Assembly: GCF_017571495.1 (NCBI RefSeq)
Contig: NZ_JAGETZ010000001.1
Span: forward strand, 897,035 to 961,034
From: Hymenobacter negativus
GTDB lineage: Bacteria; Bacteroidota; Bacteroidia; Cytophagales; Hymenobacteraceae
DNA length: 64,000 nt
Direction of reading: 5' to 3'
In this document: positions 9,111 to 17,749 of the stretch, piece by piece
Layout: each line of letters begins with the position of its first letter
Position numbering within the stretch: position 1 is the stretch's first letter
Position numbers and translations under genes: made by a program
The notes under the pieces: generated by a model
Databases searched by the model: none
What the model was told of the DNA's origin: nothing
Seen by the model: only the letters and a program-made list of their open reading frames with translations

Positions 9111-9698
9111 CTACTTCGTGATATCGGCCACCAACTCGGGGCTCAGGGGCGTCACTTTGGAGTTGTAGAACTTCACCACGTGGCCTTTCTCATCAACCAG
9201 GTACTTGCAGAAGTTCCAGCTTGGAGCGTCGGAAACGGCCCCGTTTTGGGTTTTGTCCGACAGGTATTTGTAGAGCGGGGCGGCGTCATCGCCTTTCACG
9301 GCTACGGTTTCGAAGAGCGGAAATGTCACGCCGTAGTTCTTTTCGCAAAACGAGGCCACTTCCGAGTTTGAGGCTAGCTCCTGTTTAAAGCTATTGGACG
9401 GGAAGCCCAGCACCACCACCTTATTGCCGTATTTCTTCGACAGCTCCTCCAACTCTTTATACTGCGGAGTAAAGCCGCACTTCGAAGCAGTATTCACGAT
9501 GAGCAGCTTTTTGCCTTTGTACTGGCTTAGCGTCACGTCTTTGCCGTCGATGGATTTCACAGTGAAATCGTAGACCGAAGCAGGCGCAGCGGTGGTTTCG
9601 GTGGGCGTGGTCATGGCGGTGGGGGCTGTGGGCTTGGCGGCGATGAAAACCACGGCCGTAGCGGCAGTGGCTAGCGTGAGAAACAGGGAATTTTTCAT
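9111..9698 (-). CDS. glutathione peroxidase family protein (probably thioredoxin-dependent), exported
   Basis: 195 aa; reduces H2O2 or lipid hydroperoxides. An N-terminal hydrophobic segment (1-22) followed by a Thr/Pro/Ala spacer to ~41 suggests export or membrane anchoring; the GPx fold starts at VYDFTVKSIDG. Peroxidatic Cys74 in NTASKCGFTP, Gln106 in FKQE, Trp161 and Asn162 in WNFCKY complete the family's catalytic tetrad. Cys118 (SFCEKNYGVTFP) sits where the resolving cysteine of thioredoxin-dependent members lies. The usual FPCNQF is FPSNSF here, so the cysteine of that loop is lost. Monocistronic by appearance. Confidence 0.9.
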   Translation of the reverse strand: MKNSLFLTLATAATAVVFIAAKPTAPTAMTTPTETTAAPASVYDFTVKSIDGKDVTLSQYKGKKLLIVNTASKCGFTPQYKELEELSKKYGNKVVVLGFPSNSFKQELASNSEVASFCEKNYGVTFPLFETVAVKGDDAAPLYKYLSDKTQNGAVSDAPSWNFCKYLVDEKGHVVKFYNSKVTPLSPELVADITK

Positions 9699-9839
9699 GG
9701 TTTGGGAAATGCAGAGATTACTCGACTGTGTGCCTAACCATACGAGGGCCAGTAGGGTTTTGGTACTGCGCTTGCTGGTTATTTTACGTAATGAATTGAA
9801 CGGCTGCTTAGCAACATTGCTGCCAGGAAACCGCAGCCT

Positions 9840-11888
9840 CTAGGCACCCAAGAATGCGGTAATGTCGCCTGAATACGTCAGCGTGAGTTGGTGCATGGCG
9901 CGGGTGCAGGCCACATAAAGCATGCTTTTATCGACCTCCGTCTTGTAGTTGCGGGCCGAGGCGAAGGGCACGATGACCTCATCGAATTCCAGGCCTTTCG
10001 CCAAGTGGGCCGTGGTGATGATGACGCCTTCCTTAAAATGGGTGGACTCCTCGGTGAGCAGTTGCCCGCCACCAGCTTCCGCCAGCGCTTGTTGTACCTG
10101 CTCGGCTTGCCGGGGCGTTTTGCAGATGATGCCTAGCGAGTTGCTGCCGCCACTTCGGAAGTCCGCGACCAGTTGCCGCAGGCCTTCCAGTTCCTCGGCG
10201 GGGCCGGGGTGGCGCACGATGGCGGGCTCCCGGCCGTGCCGCTCCAGCGGAATGATGTTGGGGTTGGGCGTGATGCGCTGGGCAAATGCGGTAATTTCTA
10301 TTGTGGAGCGGTAGCTGCGGTAAAGCCTCACCACGTCGGCCTGCGGAAAAACGCGTTCAATGACTTCGGCCGATGACGCGCTGTAGGGGTTAACGGTCTG
10401 GTTGACATCGCCCAGAATGGTTTTGCGGCAGTTGAATACCCGCGATAATACGGCGTACTGCACCGGCGTGTAGTCCTGCATTTCGTCCACCAGCAGGTGC
10501 TTCACGTGGTCGTAGGCCGAGATGCCTTCCAGGCGGATGCGCAGATAAATCAGGGCAAACACGTCGGCATACTCCAGTGTCTGGCCGTGTTCAAAGCGGA
10601 ACAACTCGGGCCGGCCTATCCAGCGGTAGAAGTCGCGGTAAAAATCCAGCACGTTGTTGAACCGGAACATGCGCGTCAGGGCCTCCCCTATCGTGTTTTT
10701 CTCCCCATTGGTCAGCTTGCGATTGGCGGCGGTGCGCACGTAGGCGCGCACGTCGTCGGCCACTAGCGGAAACCGTTTCAGCAATGGCACCCGGTGGTAG
10801 GCCTTGAATTTGTCGAGCAGCAGCTGGCGCGGCACCACGGTGCGGCCTACCCGCAGCTCGCCCGCGCTGAAGTAGTTGTTCTCAACGTGCAGCAGGTATT
10901 TATTGAGCTGGCTAAGGAACTCAAACGAGGATTTGAACTGGATTCGCTCAATGAATGCGGGGTTGTGATGCTCCAGCAGGGCCGCCACTTGCTCGAAAAA
11001 GGTCTGGAATTGAAACTGATTGCCGAGCAAGTCGGCGGCCAGCTCTTCCATCACGGTTTCGGGAATGTGCTCCTCACCCAATTCGGGCAGCACGTTCGAG
11101 ATGTAGTCGGCGAAGACTTTATTGGGCGAGATAATAAGGATGTCTTTGGCCCCGATGGTGTCGCGGTAGCGGTAGAGCAGGAAGGCAATGCGGTGCAGGG
11201 CAATAGAAGTTTTGCCCGAGCCGGCCACCCCCTGAATGACCATCACCGTAGCTTCCTCGTTGCGAATGACAGCGTTCTGGTCGCGCTGAATGGTGGCAAC
11301 GATGTTCTTCATCTTGTCGTCCGAGGACTTGGCCAGCTCGCGCTGCAGCACCTCGTCGTGGATGTTCACGCCGTTTTCAATCAGGAATTCCAAGCGGCCG
11401 TCCTGAATTTTATACTGCCGCTTCAGGTCGATGCGGCCGTGGATGGGCCCCGATGGGGTGGTGTATGACGCTTCGCCCAGCTCGAAATCGTAAAACATAG
11501 ACGAAATGGGCGCCCGCCAATCGTAGATGAGGCCGCGGCGCTGCCGCTCGTCCACGAACGAATGCACGCCGATATATACCGGTGTGGTTACGTCGTTGGC
11601 AGTGGTGAAATCAATGCGACCGAAGTACGGCGACTGCATCAGCTTGATAAGCTTGCGTTTGCGGGCCACGGCCCCAGCCCCGGTGTAGGCCATGCGGTCG
11701 ATGGACTGGCCGGCGGCCACCATGTCGGCATCATCCATGCCCGACTGGTGCTCGTGGATGTACTCCTTCTTCTCCCGCAGCTCACTGGAAAACTGCCGCA
11801 CAGAGTCATCAACCCGCCGCACCGCCAACGTGAGCTGCTCCTTTATTTCTTCCAGGTATTCGCGTTCTTCTTGTTCCGTTGCGTTCAT
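9840..11888 (-). CDS. HelD-like RNA polymerase recycling ATPase (UvrD/Rep superfamily)
   Basis: 682 aa. An N-terminal coiled-coil-rich segment (1-60) precedes a UvrD-type motor. Walker A GVAGSGKTS lies at residues 220-228, VDEMQDYTPVQ is motif II (DEMQ), and GLEFDEVIV plus YVACTRAMHQLTL are late SF1 motifs. IYDWRAPISSMFYDF before Walker A is characteristic of HelD and not of repair helicases. Family knowledge: HelD binds stalled RNA polymerase, inserts its coiled coil into the secondary channel and releases nucleic acid. DNA helicase activity is less likely. A palindromic element (11895-11959) separates it from the LOG gene. Confidence 0.87.
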   Translation of the reverse strand: MNATEQEEREYLEEIKEQLTLAVRRVDDSVRQFSSELREKKEYIHEHQSGMDDADMVAAGQSIDRMAYTGAGAVARKRKLIKLMQSPYFGRIDFTTANDVTTPVYIGVHSFVDERQRRGLIYDWRAPISSMFYDFELGEASYTTPSGPIHGRIDLKRQYKIQDGRLEFLIENGVNIHDEVLQRELAKSSDDKMKNIVATIQRDQNAVIRNEEATVMVIQGVAGSGKTSIALHRIAFLLYRYRDTIGAKDILIISPNKVFADYISNVLPELGEEHIPETVMEELAADLLGNQFQFQTFFEQVAALLEHHNPAFIERIQFKSSFEFLSQLNKYLLHVENNYFSAGELRVGRTVVPRQLLLDKFKAYHRVPLLKRFPLVADDVRAYVRTAANRKLTNGEKNTIGEALTRMFRFNNVLDFYRDFYRWIGRPELFRFEHGQTLEYADVFALIYLRIRLEGISAYDHVKHLLVDEMQDYTPVQYAVLSRVFNCRKTILGDVNQTVNPYSASSAEVIERVFPQADVVRLYRSYRSTIEITAFAQRITPNPNIIPLERHGREPAIVRHPGPAEELEGLRQLVADFRSGGSNSLGIICKTPRQAEQVQQALAEAGGGQLLTEESTHFKEGVIITTAHLAKGLEFDEVIVPFASARNYKTEVDKSMLYVACTRAMHQLTLTYSGDITAFLGA

Positions 11889-11894
11889 TCAGTA

Positions 11895-11959
11895 GTAGCG
11901 CGGACTTTTAATCCGGGTATGGCAATGGTTCAGATTCGCGGACTAAAATTCCGCGCTAC
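11895..11959. repeat. GTAG...CTAC palindromic element (REP-like), copy 1
   Basis: 21-bp inverted repeat with two mismatches, starting GTAGCGCGGAC and ending TCCGCGCTAC, around a ~23-base spacer. It starts 6 bases past the ATG of the helD-like gene and ends 1 base before the stop codon of the LOG gene, so it fills the whole intergenic space. Confidence 0.8.
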
Positions 11960-11960
11960 A

Positions 11961-12542
11961 TCAGGTGGTTGGCGGCGTCAGCCATTTCCCCAGCTCCACG
12001 GGCTGGTAGACGGCCATTTGCGCCAGCAACTCTTCGGGATTGGCTGATTGCAGAAGCTGGTCGCGGTTTTCAGTGCGCAAAAGCTGGTCGTCGCGCATGC
12101 GGTCGAGGGCCCGCAGGAGGTGGTCGTAGTAGCCGTCCACGTTGAGCAGGGCCACGGGCTTGCGGTGCAGGCCGAGCTGGCCCCAGGTCAGGACTTCGAA
12201 CAGCTCTTCGAGGGTACCGTAACCGCCGGGCATGGCAATGAAGCCGTCGGCGCGGTCGGCCATCATGAGCTTGCGCTCGTGCATGGATTTCACGACGTGC
12301 AGCTCCGTGCAGCCCTTGTGGGCCAACTCCTTGGCATCCAGAAAATCGGGAATAACGCCGATGACCTGGCCGCCCTGCGCCAGCACAGCATCGGCAATGG
12401 TGCCCATGAGGCCCACGCGGCCCCCGCCGTACACCAGCGTAAGGCCCTGGGCTACCATGGCCTTCGCCAGGGCTTGCGCCTGGGTGATATAGTTCGGGTT
12501 GGTTCCGGCACTGGAACCGCAGTAAACGGCAATGCTTTTCAT
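11961..12542 (-). CDS. LOG family protein (TIGR00730), putative cytokinin riboside 5'-monophosphate phosphoribohydrolase
   Basis: 193 aa Rossmann-like nucleotide-binding protein. The family signature PGGYGTLEE occurs in the middle with an upstream KSMHERK motif that also lines the active site; the N-terminus SIAVYCGSSAG and YGGGRVGLMG are typical. Characterised members hydrolyse AMP or cytokinin nucleotides to base plus ribose 5-phosphate. In non-plant-associated bacteria the physiological substrate is unclear, though two pectate lyases nearby leave a plant-associated lifestyle possible. It is bracketed by two GTAG-type palindromes. Confidence 0.9.
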   Translation of the reverse strand: MKSIAVYCGSSAGTNPNYITQAQALAKAMVAQGLTLVYGGGRVGLMGTIADAVLAQGGQVIGVIPDFLDAKELAHKGCTELHVVKSMHERKLMMADRADGFIAMPGGYGTLEELFEVLTWGQLGLHRKPVALLNVDGYYDHLLRALDRMRDDQLLRTENRDQLLQSANPEELLAQMAVYQPVELGKWLTPPTT

Positions 12543-12553
12543 AAGTAAGAACT

Positions 12554-12639
12554 GTAGCTTGGACGCTGCGAGTCCGCGCCTTGATAGGCCGTTCTGGTAT
12601 TCGTTCTTATAATGCGCGGACTCGCAAAATCCACGCTAC
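12554..12639. repeat. GTAG...CTAC palindromic element (REP-like), copy 2
   Basis: Arms start GTAGCTTGGAC and end ATCCACGCTAC. A longer internal match GCGAGTCCGCGC / GCGCGGACTCGC pairs across a ~30-base centre. The right end overlaps the argS TAG stop codon (12636-12638), so the element's terminal CTAC supplies the stop. Same family as 11895-11959, 29636-29662 and 33554-33660. Confidence 0.8.
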
Positions 12640-14432
12640 ATGCGCTCGGGCACATTGATGCCCAGCAGGCCAAGCGACGCCTTGATGATTTCAGCTGTTT
12701 TAGCAGACAATGCGACCCGGAAGGCTTTTTTGATTGGGTCGCCTTCTTTTAAAATAGGCACTTCTGTGTAAAAGCGGTTATAGCTTCTGGCAACTTCGTA
12801 CACATACTGCGCTACTACAGCGGGCGAAAGGGCACGAGCAGCTTCAGCAACTACGCCAGCATAACCGGCCAACTGCTGCACCAACTCACGTTCAGTTACT
12901 TCTAATGAAACAAGCTTACTGAAATCAGCAGCAGCATCTACACCTGATTCTTCCGCGTCGCGCCGAATCTTCGAAATCCGGGCGTACGAATACTGCACGA
13001 AGGGCCCGGTATCGCCCTCTAACCGCACCGACTCTTCGGGGTTGAAGAGCATGCGCTTTTTGGGGTCCACTTTCAGTAGGTAGTATTTCAGGGCGCCCAG
13101 GCCCAGCAGGTGGTAAAGCTCTTCGAGCTCCTCGTCGCTGAGGCCTTCGGTTTTGCCTTTTTCGAGGGTAGCGGCTTTGGCGGCGGCCACTACGTCGCGC
13201 ACCAGCTCGTCGGCATCGACTACGGTGCCTTCGCGCGATTTCATCTTGCCCGAGGGCAGGTCCACCATGCCGTAGCTGAGGTGGTGGATGGCGTCGGCGT
13301 AGGGCTTGCCCAGCTTTTTGAGCGTGGCTTGCAGCACCTGCATGTGGTAGTTCTGCTCGTCGGCAATGACGTAGATGCTGCTGTCGTAGCCGAAATCCTG
13401 ATACTTGAGCTCAGCCGTGCCTAGGTCCTGGGTGATGTAGACGCTGGTGCCGTCGGCGCGCAGCAGGAGCTTCTCGTCGAGGCCCTCGGCCTGCAAATCG
13501 ACCCAGACGGAGCCGTTTTCCTTCTTGAAAAACACACCTTTGCCCAGGCCTTCTTCCACCCGCTCCTTGCCCAGCAGGTAGGTTTCGGACTCGTAGTAGT
13601 ACTGGTCGAAATCGACGCCGATGTTCTTATAAGTAGCGTCGAATCCTTCGTATACCCAGCCATTCATCTGGCTCCAGAGGGCTTTCACGGCGGGCTCACC
13701 GGCCTCCCAGGCTTGCAGCATCTGCTGGGCCTCGGCCATGAGGGGGGCTTGCTTTTTGGCAATGTCGGTGGCCACGCCTTCGGCTTCGAGCTGCTTGATT
13801 TCTTCGCGGTAGTGCTTCTCAAACAGCACGTAGTACTTGCCGGCGAGGTGGTCACCCTTGATGCCCGCGCTCTCGGGGGTTTCGCCCTGGCCGAAGTGCT
13901 GATAGGCAATCATCGACTTGCAGATGTGGATGCCACGGTCGTTCACCAGGTTGGCTTTGGTGACCGTGGCGCCGGTAGCTTTCAGAATCTCGGCCACGGA
14001 GTAGCCCAGGAAGTTGTTGCGCAAGTGGCCCAGGTGCAGGGGCTTGTTGGTGTTGGGCGAGGAGTACTCCACCACCACGCGGCGCGGGGCGCCCTCGGTG
14101 GGCACGGGCGCGGCGGCAGGCTGCTGGCGCAGCTGCTCGAACAGGGCCAGCCACTCGGCATCGGCAATTTCAAGGTTGAGGAAGCCCTTCACCACGTTGT
14201 AGCCGCTCACGCGGGGCTCGTGGGTTTTCAGCCACTCCCCTAGCGCCTGGCCGATTTGCTCGGGCCCCTTGCCCAAGGCTTTGGTGAGCGGGAACGTGAC
14301 GAGGGTGAAGCTGCCGGCAAACTCCTTGCGCGTGGGCTGGAGCGTAAGGCTGGCGGCGGGGATTTCAACGCCAAAAACAGCCTGAGCGGCGGTTTGCAGG
14401 GCGGTTTTGAGGGAGGATTCTAACTGTTGCAC
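12636..14432 (-). CDS. argS: arginyl-tRNA synthetase
   Basis: 598 aa class I aminoacyl-tRNA synthetase charging tRNA-Arg. The N-terminal Add1-like domain is followed by the signature region SSPNTNKPLHLGHLRN (HIGH box = HLGH, ~residues 133-136) and MVDLPSGKMKSREG (KMSKS-like, with KSR as usual for ArgRS), then the DALR anticodon-binding domain with FVQYSYARI. I choose the GTG start at 14430-14432 (VQQLESSLKTAL) over an ATG ten codons upstream, because a -7 promoter element TACCTTTG lies only 4 bases before the GTG and would overlap the longer frame. The stop codon lies inside a palindromic repeat. Confidence 0.95.
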   Translation of the reverse strand: MQQLESSLKTALQTAAQAVFGVEIPAASLTLQPTRKEFAGSFTLVTFPLTKALGKGPEQIGQALGEWLKTHEPRVSGYNVVKGFLNLEIADAEWLALFEQLRQQPAAAPVPTEGAPRRVVVEYSSPNTNKPLHLGHLRNNFLGYSVAEILKATGATVTKANLVNDRGIHICKSMIAYQHFGQGETPESAGIKGDHLAGKYYVLFEKHYREEIKQLEAEGVATDIAKKQAPLMAEAQQMLQAWEAGEPAVKALWSQMNGWVYEGFDATYKNIGVDFDQYYYESETYLLGKERVEEGLGKGVFFKKENGSVWVDLQAEGLDEKLLLRADGTSVYITQDLGTAELKYQDFGYDSSIYVIADEQNYHMQVLQATLKKLGKPYADAIHHLSYGMVDLPSGKMKSREGTVVDADELVRDVVAAAKAATLEKGKTEGLSDEELEELYHLLGLGALKYYLLKVDPKKRMLFNPEESVRLEGDTGPFVQYSYARISKIRRDAEESGVDAAADFSKLVSLEVTERELVQQLAGYAGVVAEAARALSPAVVAQYVYEVARSYNRFYTEVPILKEGDPIKKAFRVALSAKTAEIIKASLGLLGINVPERM

Positions 14433-14436
14433 GGGG

Positions 14437-14444
14437 CAAAGGTA
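14437..14444 (-). promoter_or_regulatory. -7 promoter element of argS, predicts a leaderless mRNA
   Basis: TACCTTTG on the minus strand, followed by CCCC and then the GTG start. It matches the Bacteroidota -7 consensus TAnnTTTG. With the usual spacing, transcription would begin at or within a few bases of the start codon. Confidence 0.6.
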
Positions 14445-14533
14445 CGGGCTACCGGGCGTCAACCTAGCCCCTGCCCTTGGGAGCCAGCCAGAAGGGAAAA
14501 CCTAAATTAATATCATCAATTTTAATACCTAAT

Positions 14534-14541
14534 TATATTTG
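14534..14541 (+). promoter_or_regulatory. -7 promoter element of the lipoprotein gene at 14589
   Basis: TATATTTG matches TAnnTTTG and predicts a ~40-base AT-rich leader. A clear -33 TTG box at the right distance was not found. Confidence 0.45.
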
Positions 14542-14588
14542 TTCGTATAAATGCACTAGCAATAACCTTCTCTTTCTCCTTTCTTTTT

Positions 14589-15086
14589 ATGACAACCTAT
14601 CATCATTCATTTCGCGCTGGTGTAGCCATTTGCGCGCTACTTTTTACAGGAGCTTGTTCGAAAGATAAAAGCGATACCCCCAATACCAGCGGCAGCGATG
14701 AGATGAGCTGGACGGTAGACGGCAAAACGGAAACGGCCGTCTTCACCACGGGAGGCCTCATCTCGCTAGGCAACCTGCCGCTGCTGACTGTGGTGGGCAA
14801 ACTAACCAATGGCTCGGGGGGGACTATGACGACCCTGAACATGGGCCGGGCGGTAGGTACTTACCCGCTGGCAGCCAGCGCCACTACCGGATACTCGGCA
14901 GCGTATACCGTCAGCCCGAGTGAAAATTACATAGGTTCCGGTGGCAGCGCTACCGTCACCACCTATGCCCCGTCGACCACCGCCGGGCAATCCCATGTGG
15001 TGGGCACGTTCACCTTCACGGGCACCGACCCCAACGGCGCGGGCACCAAAACGGTGACCAACGGCAAATTCGACATCAAGTTCTAA
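14589..15086 (+). CDS. lipoprotein, DUF6252-like
   Basis: 165 aa. A signal peptide ends in the lipobox LFTGAC (Cys23), followed by SKDKSDTPNTSGSDE, the acidic/Ser spacer common in Bacteroidota lipoproteins. The mature part (MSWTVDGKTETA...NMGRAVGTYPL...VTNGKFDIKF) has the beta-rich layout of DUF6252 proteins, small lipoproteins of unknown function. It diverges from argS and has its own -7 element. Family placement is by eye and only moderately sure; lipoprotein nature is firm. Confidence 0.75.
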   Translation: MTTYHHSFRAGVAICALLFTGACSKDKSDTPNTSGSDEMSWTVDGKTETAVFTTGGLISLGNLPLLTVVGKLTNGSGGTMTTLNMGRAVGTYPLAASATTGYSAAYTVSPSENYIGSGGSATVTTYAPSTTAGQSHVVGTFTFTGTDPNGAGTKTVTNGKFDIKF

Positions 15087-15239
15087 GCCGCTGCTCCGGA
15101 CATTTAGCCCAAGGCATCATCATAACTGCGCCAGTCGATTTTCATCCTTGCCGGGTTTCAGCGGCTACCAGCGTCGCGCTGGCTACGTATAGTACCTGGC
15201 CACCTGACCGGCGCACTCATCCAGTCGGGTGGCATTGGC

Positions 15240-15500
15240 ATGAAAGTTCTGCTCGTTTTCAGTTTGCTGGCCTTGTGCGTTCCGGCGGCCCAGGCGCAAG
15301 TCGACCCCGCGGCAGTAGCCCAGGGCCAGGTGCTCTCCGGCATGATGCGGGGCCACGCCGAGCGCGACCGCAAAGCCCAACTCTCCGGCAAGCGCCCCGC
15401 CAAAAGGCCCCTCACGCCAGCTGACCAGCGGCTAGCCCACAAGCGGGAAGTGGACGCCGCCATGCGCCGCCCCCCGGCCAAGCCGGGCTCCATTCGGTAG
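15240..15500 (+). CDS. small secreted protein of unknown function
   Basis: 86 aa. A clear signal peptide (MKVLLVFSLLALCVPAAQAQ) is followed by a ~65-residue basic, Ala/Arg/Pro-rich mature part (GMMRGHAERDRKAQLSGKRPAKRPLTPADQR) without recognised domain. A strong hairpin starts 5 bases after the stop, supporting a real transcript end. It lies 153 bases after the lipoprotein gene on the same strand and might share its message. Confidence 0.6.
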   Translation: MKVLLVFSLLALCVPAAQAQVDPAAVAQGQVLSGMMRGHAERDRKAQLSGKRPAKRPLTPADQRLAHKREVDAAMRRPPAKPGSIR

Positions 15501-15505
15501 GTGCG

Positions 15506-15576
15506 CCCGCTGGCCAAATAGCCCCCAAAGCCCCGCTAGATACCAGCGGAGCTTTGGGGGCTATTTGGCCAGCGGG
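15506..15576. terminator. long hairpin terminator between convergent genes
   Basis: Perfect 26-bp arms (left begins CCCGCTGGCCAAATAGCC) with a further CCGCT/AGCGG stem inside. It lies between the small secreted gene (+) and the SDR gene (-). A second short hairpin AGGCGCC/GGCGCCT (15591-15609) sits next to the SDR stop. There is no long T-run, so termination strength is inferred from the stem. Confidence 0.7.
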
Positions 15577-15617
15577 CTATTCGACCTGTAAGGCGCCTTT
15601 CGGGCGCCTCCGCCGGT

Positions 15618-16355
15618 TTACCATGGGCAGGTGGCGGGGGCGGGGAAGTATTCTTCGCTGAAATACTGGCCGGTGGGGCCGTCCGGGCCAAGCAGGGCGT
15701 ACTTCAAGATGCGCTCGCCAGCCTCGGCTACAGTGCTGGTGCCCTGGTGGCTGGTGAAGTCAGTTTGGGTGTAGCCTGGGCATACGGCGTTGACTTTGAA
15801 CGCAGTGCCGCGCAGCTCGTGGGCCAGGTTGATGGTGTACATGTTCAGGGCTGCTTTCGAGGCCTGATAAACGGGGACCCGAAAGGCGAAATTAGGGTTA
15901 TCGAGGTCGGCGTACAGCGACAGGGATGCCATGGCGGTACTCACGTTGACGATGCGCGGCTGCTGCGCCTGTTGCAGCAGGTCGATGAAGGCCTGCGTGA
16001 CGCTGGCCACGCCGAACACGTTGGTTTCGAATACGGCCCGAAACTGCTCCAGTGTGGCGTGCAGGGCCGCCTGCGGCTGCCCGCCCGAAATCCCGGCATT
16101 GTTGACCAGCACGTCCAGCACCGGGGTTTTGACCCCAATTGCCGCCCGGGCAGCCCAGATGGATTCAGGACTGGTGACGTCTAGTTGCACAGCTTCGAGG
16201 GCCGTGAGCCCGAGTCCGTTGAGCTGCCGGACCGCGGCCTCCCCGCTTTCCAGATTACGGCTGCCGAGGTACACGAAAAAACCGTGCTGGGCGAGCCGTT
16301 TGGCGACTTCCAGGCCAATGCCCTTGTTTGCGCCGGTGACCAATGCTGACTTCAT
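15618..16355 (-). CDS. SDR family oxidoreductase (carbonyl-reductase-like)
   Basis: 245 aa. TGANKGIG at residues 7-14, LDVTSPES, NNAGISGG, catalytic Ser in VSTAMAS and YQASKAALN (Tyr-xxx-Lys). The spacing and the long insertion before YQASK resemble the carbonyl reductase/SDR subgroup acting on xenobiotic carbonyls, but the substrate is not predictable. An AraC regulator lies upstream on the same strand (257-base gap containing a palindromic repeat). AraC/SDR pairs of this kind often form a regulator-target unit, which is an inference here. Confidence 0.87.
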   Translation of the reverse strand: MKSALVTGANKGIGLEVAKRLAQHGFFVYLGSRNLESGEAAVRQLNGLGLTALEAVQLDVTSPESIWAARAAIGVKTPVLDVLVNNAGISGGQPQAALHATLEQFRAVFETNVFGVASVTQAFIDLLQQAQQPRIVNVSTAMASLSLYADLDNPNFAFRVPVYQASKAALNMYTINLAHELRGTAFKVNAVCPGYTQTDFTSHQGTSTVAEAGERILKYALLGPDGPTGQYFSEEYFPAPATCPW

Positions 16356-16516
16356 GTGCTTTACTTAAGCTTATGTAGAAAATGAACCGGTGGAACCGTT
16401 CCGACCCGGCAACTATGGCAAGGGGATACCCCTGCCAGCAGGCATTTACAAATACCTGATTAAGCGTTTTTGGAGTGTGTAAGGGTGGTGCTTGTCCCCG
16501 CCCGTCGTTGAGCATA

Positions 16517-16577
16517 ATCGTTGAGACGGAGCGAACGGTGGGCGGGAGAAAGCCCCGCCCCTACCTCGTTCAACGAT
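16517..16577. repeat. palindromic element with GTAGGGGCGGGG core (REP-like)
   Basis: On the minus strand it reads GTAGGGGCGGGGCTTTCTCC then CGCCC, i.e. GTAG followed by a GC-rich hairpin. It is enclosed by an outer 8-bp inverted repeat ATCGTTGA/TCAACGAT. It sits between the AraC and SDR genes. The GTAG plus hairpin layout matches the other REP-like elements in the window, though the sequence differs. Confidence 0.65.
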
Positions 16578-16612
16578 GCACCGACGGCTAAACCGCTCAG
16601 ATGCTGGCCTTA

Positions 16613-17449
16613 TCAGCCCGTGGCGGGCCGCTGGGTTTCGCCCTGGCCCAGCAGGGCCGTTGGGGAGTAGCCAAACTGCTTTTTGAAGGCGTATGAAAAA
16701 TGCGCGAGGTTTTCGAAGCCTACCTCTAGGTACAGTTCCACGGGCTTACGGCTTTTTTCGGCCAGCTGGTAATGGGCCAGCGCCAGCCGTTTCTGCGTGA
16801 GCCAGCGCTGAGGACTCAGTTGGAAGGCTTTTTTGAAGTCGCGCTTGAAAGTGGTGAGGCTGCGGCCGGTAAGGCGGCTGAACGTGGCCAGGGGCATGTT
16901 GAACCGGTAGTTGGCTTCCATAAATGCCACCAGGTTCAGTTTGCCGGGCTCGGCGAAATCGGCCAGCACGCCGTCGCTGTGCGGGTCGAGGCTGCGCAGG
17001 ACTTCCAGCACCTCCGTGGTTTTGAGAGCCAGCAGCTTCTCCGGCAGGTGGTGTTCCAGCTCCAGGTAGGGCAGCAGGGAGGCGAAGAGGCTCTGCAGAA
17101 GCGGATTTTTAGAGAACACCAGCAGGCCGGCTGCCGCTGGCCCGGCGGGCGCGGGGGTATTCTCGGCGTAGTAGGCCCGCACCAGGGCCGTGGGCAGCGC
17201 CATCACCACGGCCTGGTAGTCCGCGCCGTCTTTGGGGTATTTGAGCAGGGTGGCCGGCTGGTTGCGGGGCAGCAGCACGGTGTCGCCGGCACCGCAGTGG
17301 TGGGTGCGGTCGGCCTGCACCACGCGCAGCTCGCCGGCGAGCACGCTCACCAGCACATGGTCCTCGTAGGTTTTCTCGCTCCCGTAGCGCTGGTCGCCGC
17401 GGCAGACGACCACCAGGTCGGCGTAGGGATTGGTTTGCTTCGAGGTCAT
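16613..17449 (-). CDS. AraC family transcriptional regulator
   Basis: 278 aa. The start is chosen at MTSKQTNPYADL; the longer frame adds 26 residues and overlaps the -7 element at 17507. Residues ~1-170 form an AraC-type effector/cupin-like domain (CGAGDTVLLPRNQPATLLKY); ~185-270 is the double helix-turn-helix domain with MPLATFSRLTGRSLTTFKRD and the signature LAHFSYAFKKQFGYSPT. It probably senses a small molecule and controls neighbours such as the SDR gene downstream (inference). No operator could be identified. Confidence 0.9.
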   Translation of the reverse strand: MTSKQTNPYADLVVVCRGDQRYGSEKTYEDHVLVSVLAGELRVVQADRTHHCGAGDTVLLPRNQPATLLKYPKDGADYQAVVMALPTALVRAYYAENTPAPAGPAAAGLLVFSKNPLLQSLFASLLPYLELEHHLPEKLLALKTTEVLEVLRSLDPHSDGVLADFAEPGKLNLVAFMEANYRFNMPLATFSRLTGRSLTTFKRDFKKAFQLSPQRWLTQKRLALAHYQLAEKSRKPVELYLEVGFENLAHFSYAFKKQFGYSPTALLGQGETQRPATG

Positions 17450-17506
17450 GACGGGTGGGTACTGGCTAGGCGGGCAGGCTTCGGCGGGAAGTGCTGCTTG
17501 ACAATA

Positions 17507-17514
17507 CAAAATTA
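17507..17514 (-). promoter_or_regulatory. -7 promoter element of the AraC gene
   Basis: TAATTTTG on the minus strand, ~58 bases upstream of the chosen ATG; it supports the shorter start. Confidence 0.45.
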
Positions 17515-17653
17515 GGCCACCCAGCACCGGAGTACTTTGCTCAAAAGACCGAAGTTGCTTTGCTCAGCGGGCCAGCACGCTCACGTAGCAGATACAAGCA
17601 GTTCCGCTCCCGCGCCACTGAACGAATAGCCCTCGAAACCTGCCGCAACGCCC

Positions 17654-17682
17654 AGCCCCCTCAGTGGCTGGCGGGGCTTTTG
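17654..17682 (+). terminator. weak terminator-like hairpin
   Basis: AGCCCC/GGGGCT stem followed by TTTT on the plus strand. Related in sequence to the GCCCCGCCAG / CTGGCGGGGC terminators at 18713, 26911 and 28353. No plus-strand gene is recognised upstream, so its job is unclear. Confidence 0.4.
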
Positions 17683-17749
17683 TGTTCTGTTTCTGCTGCC
17701 GTAGCATCGACCAGCATGTACGCTTAAGTAATGCAGAAAAAGCGAGGCA

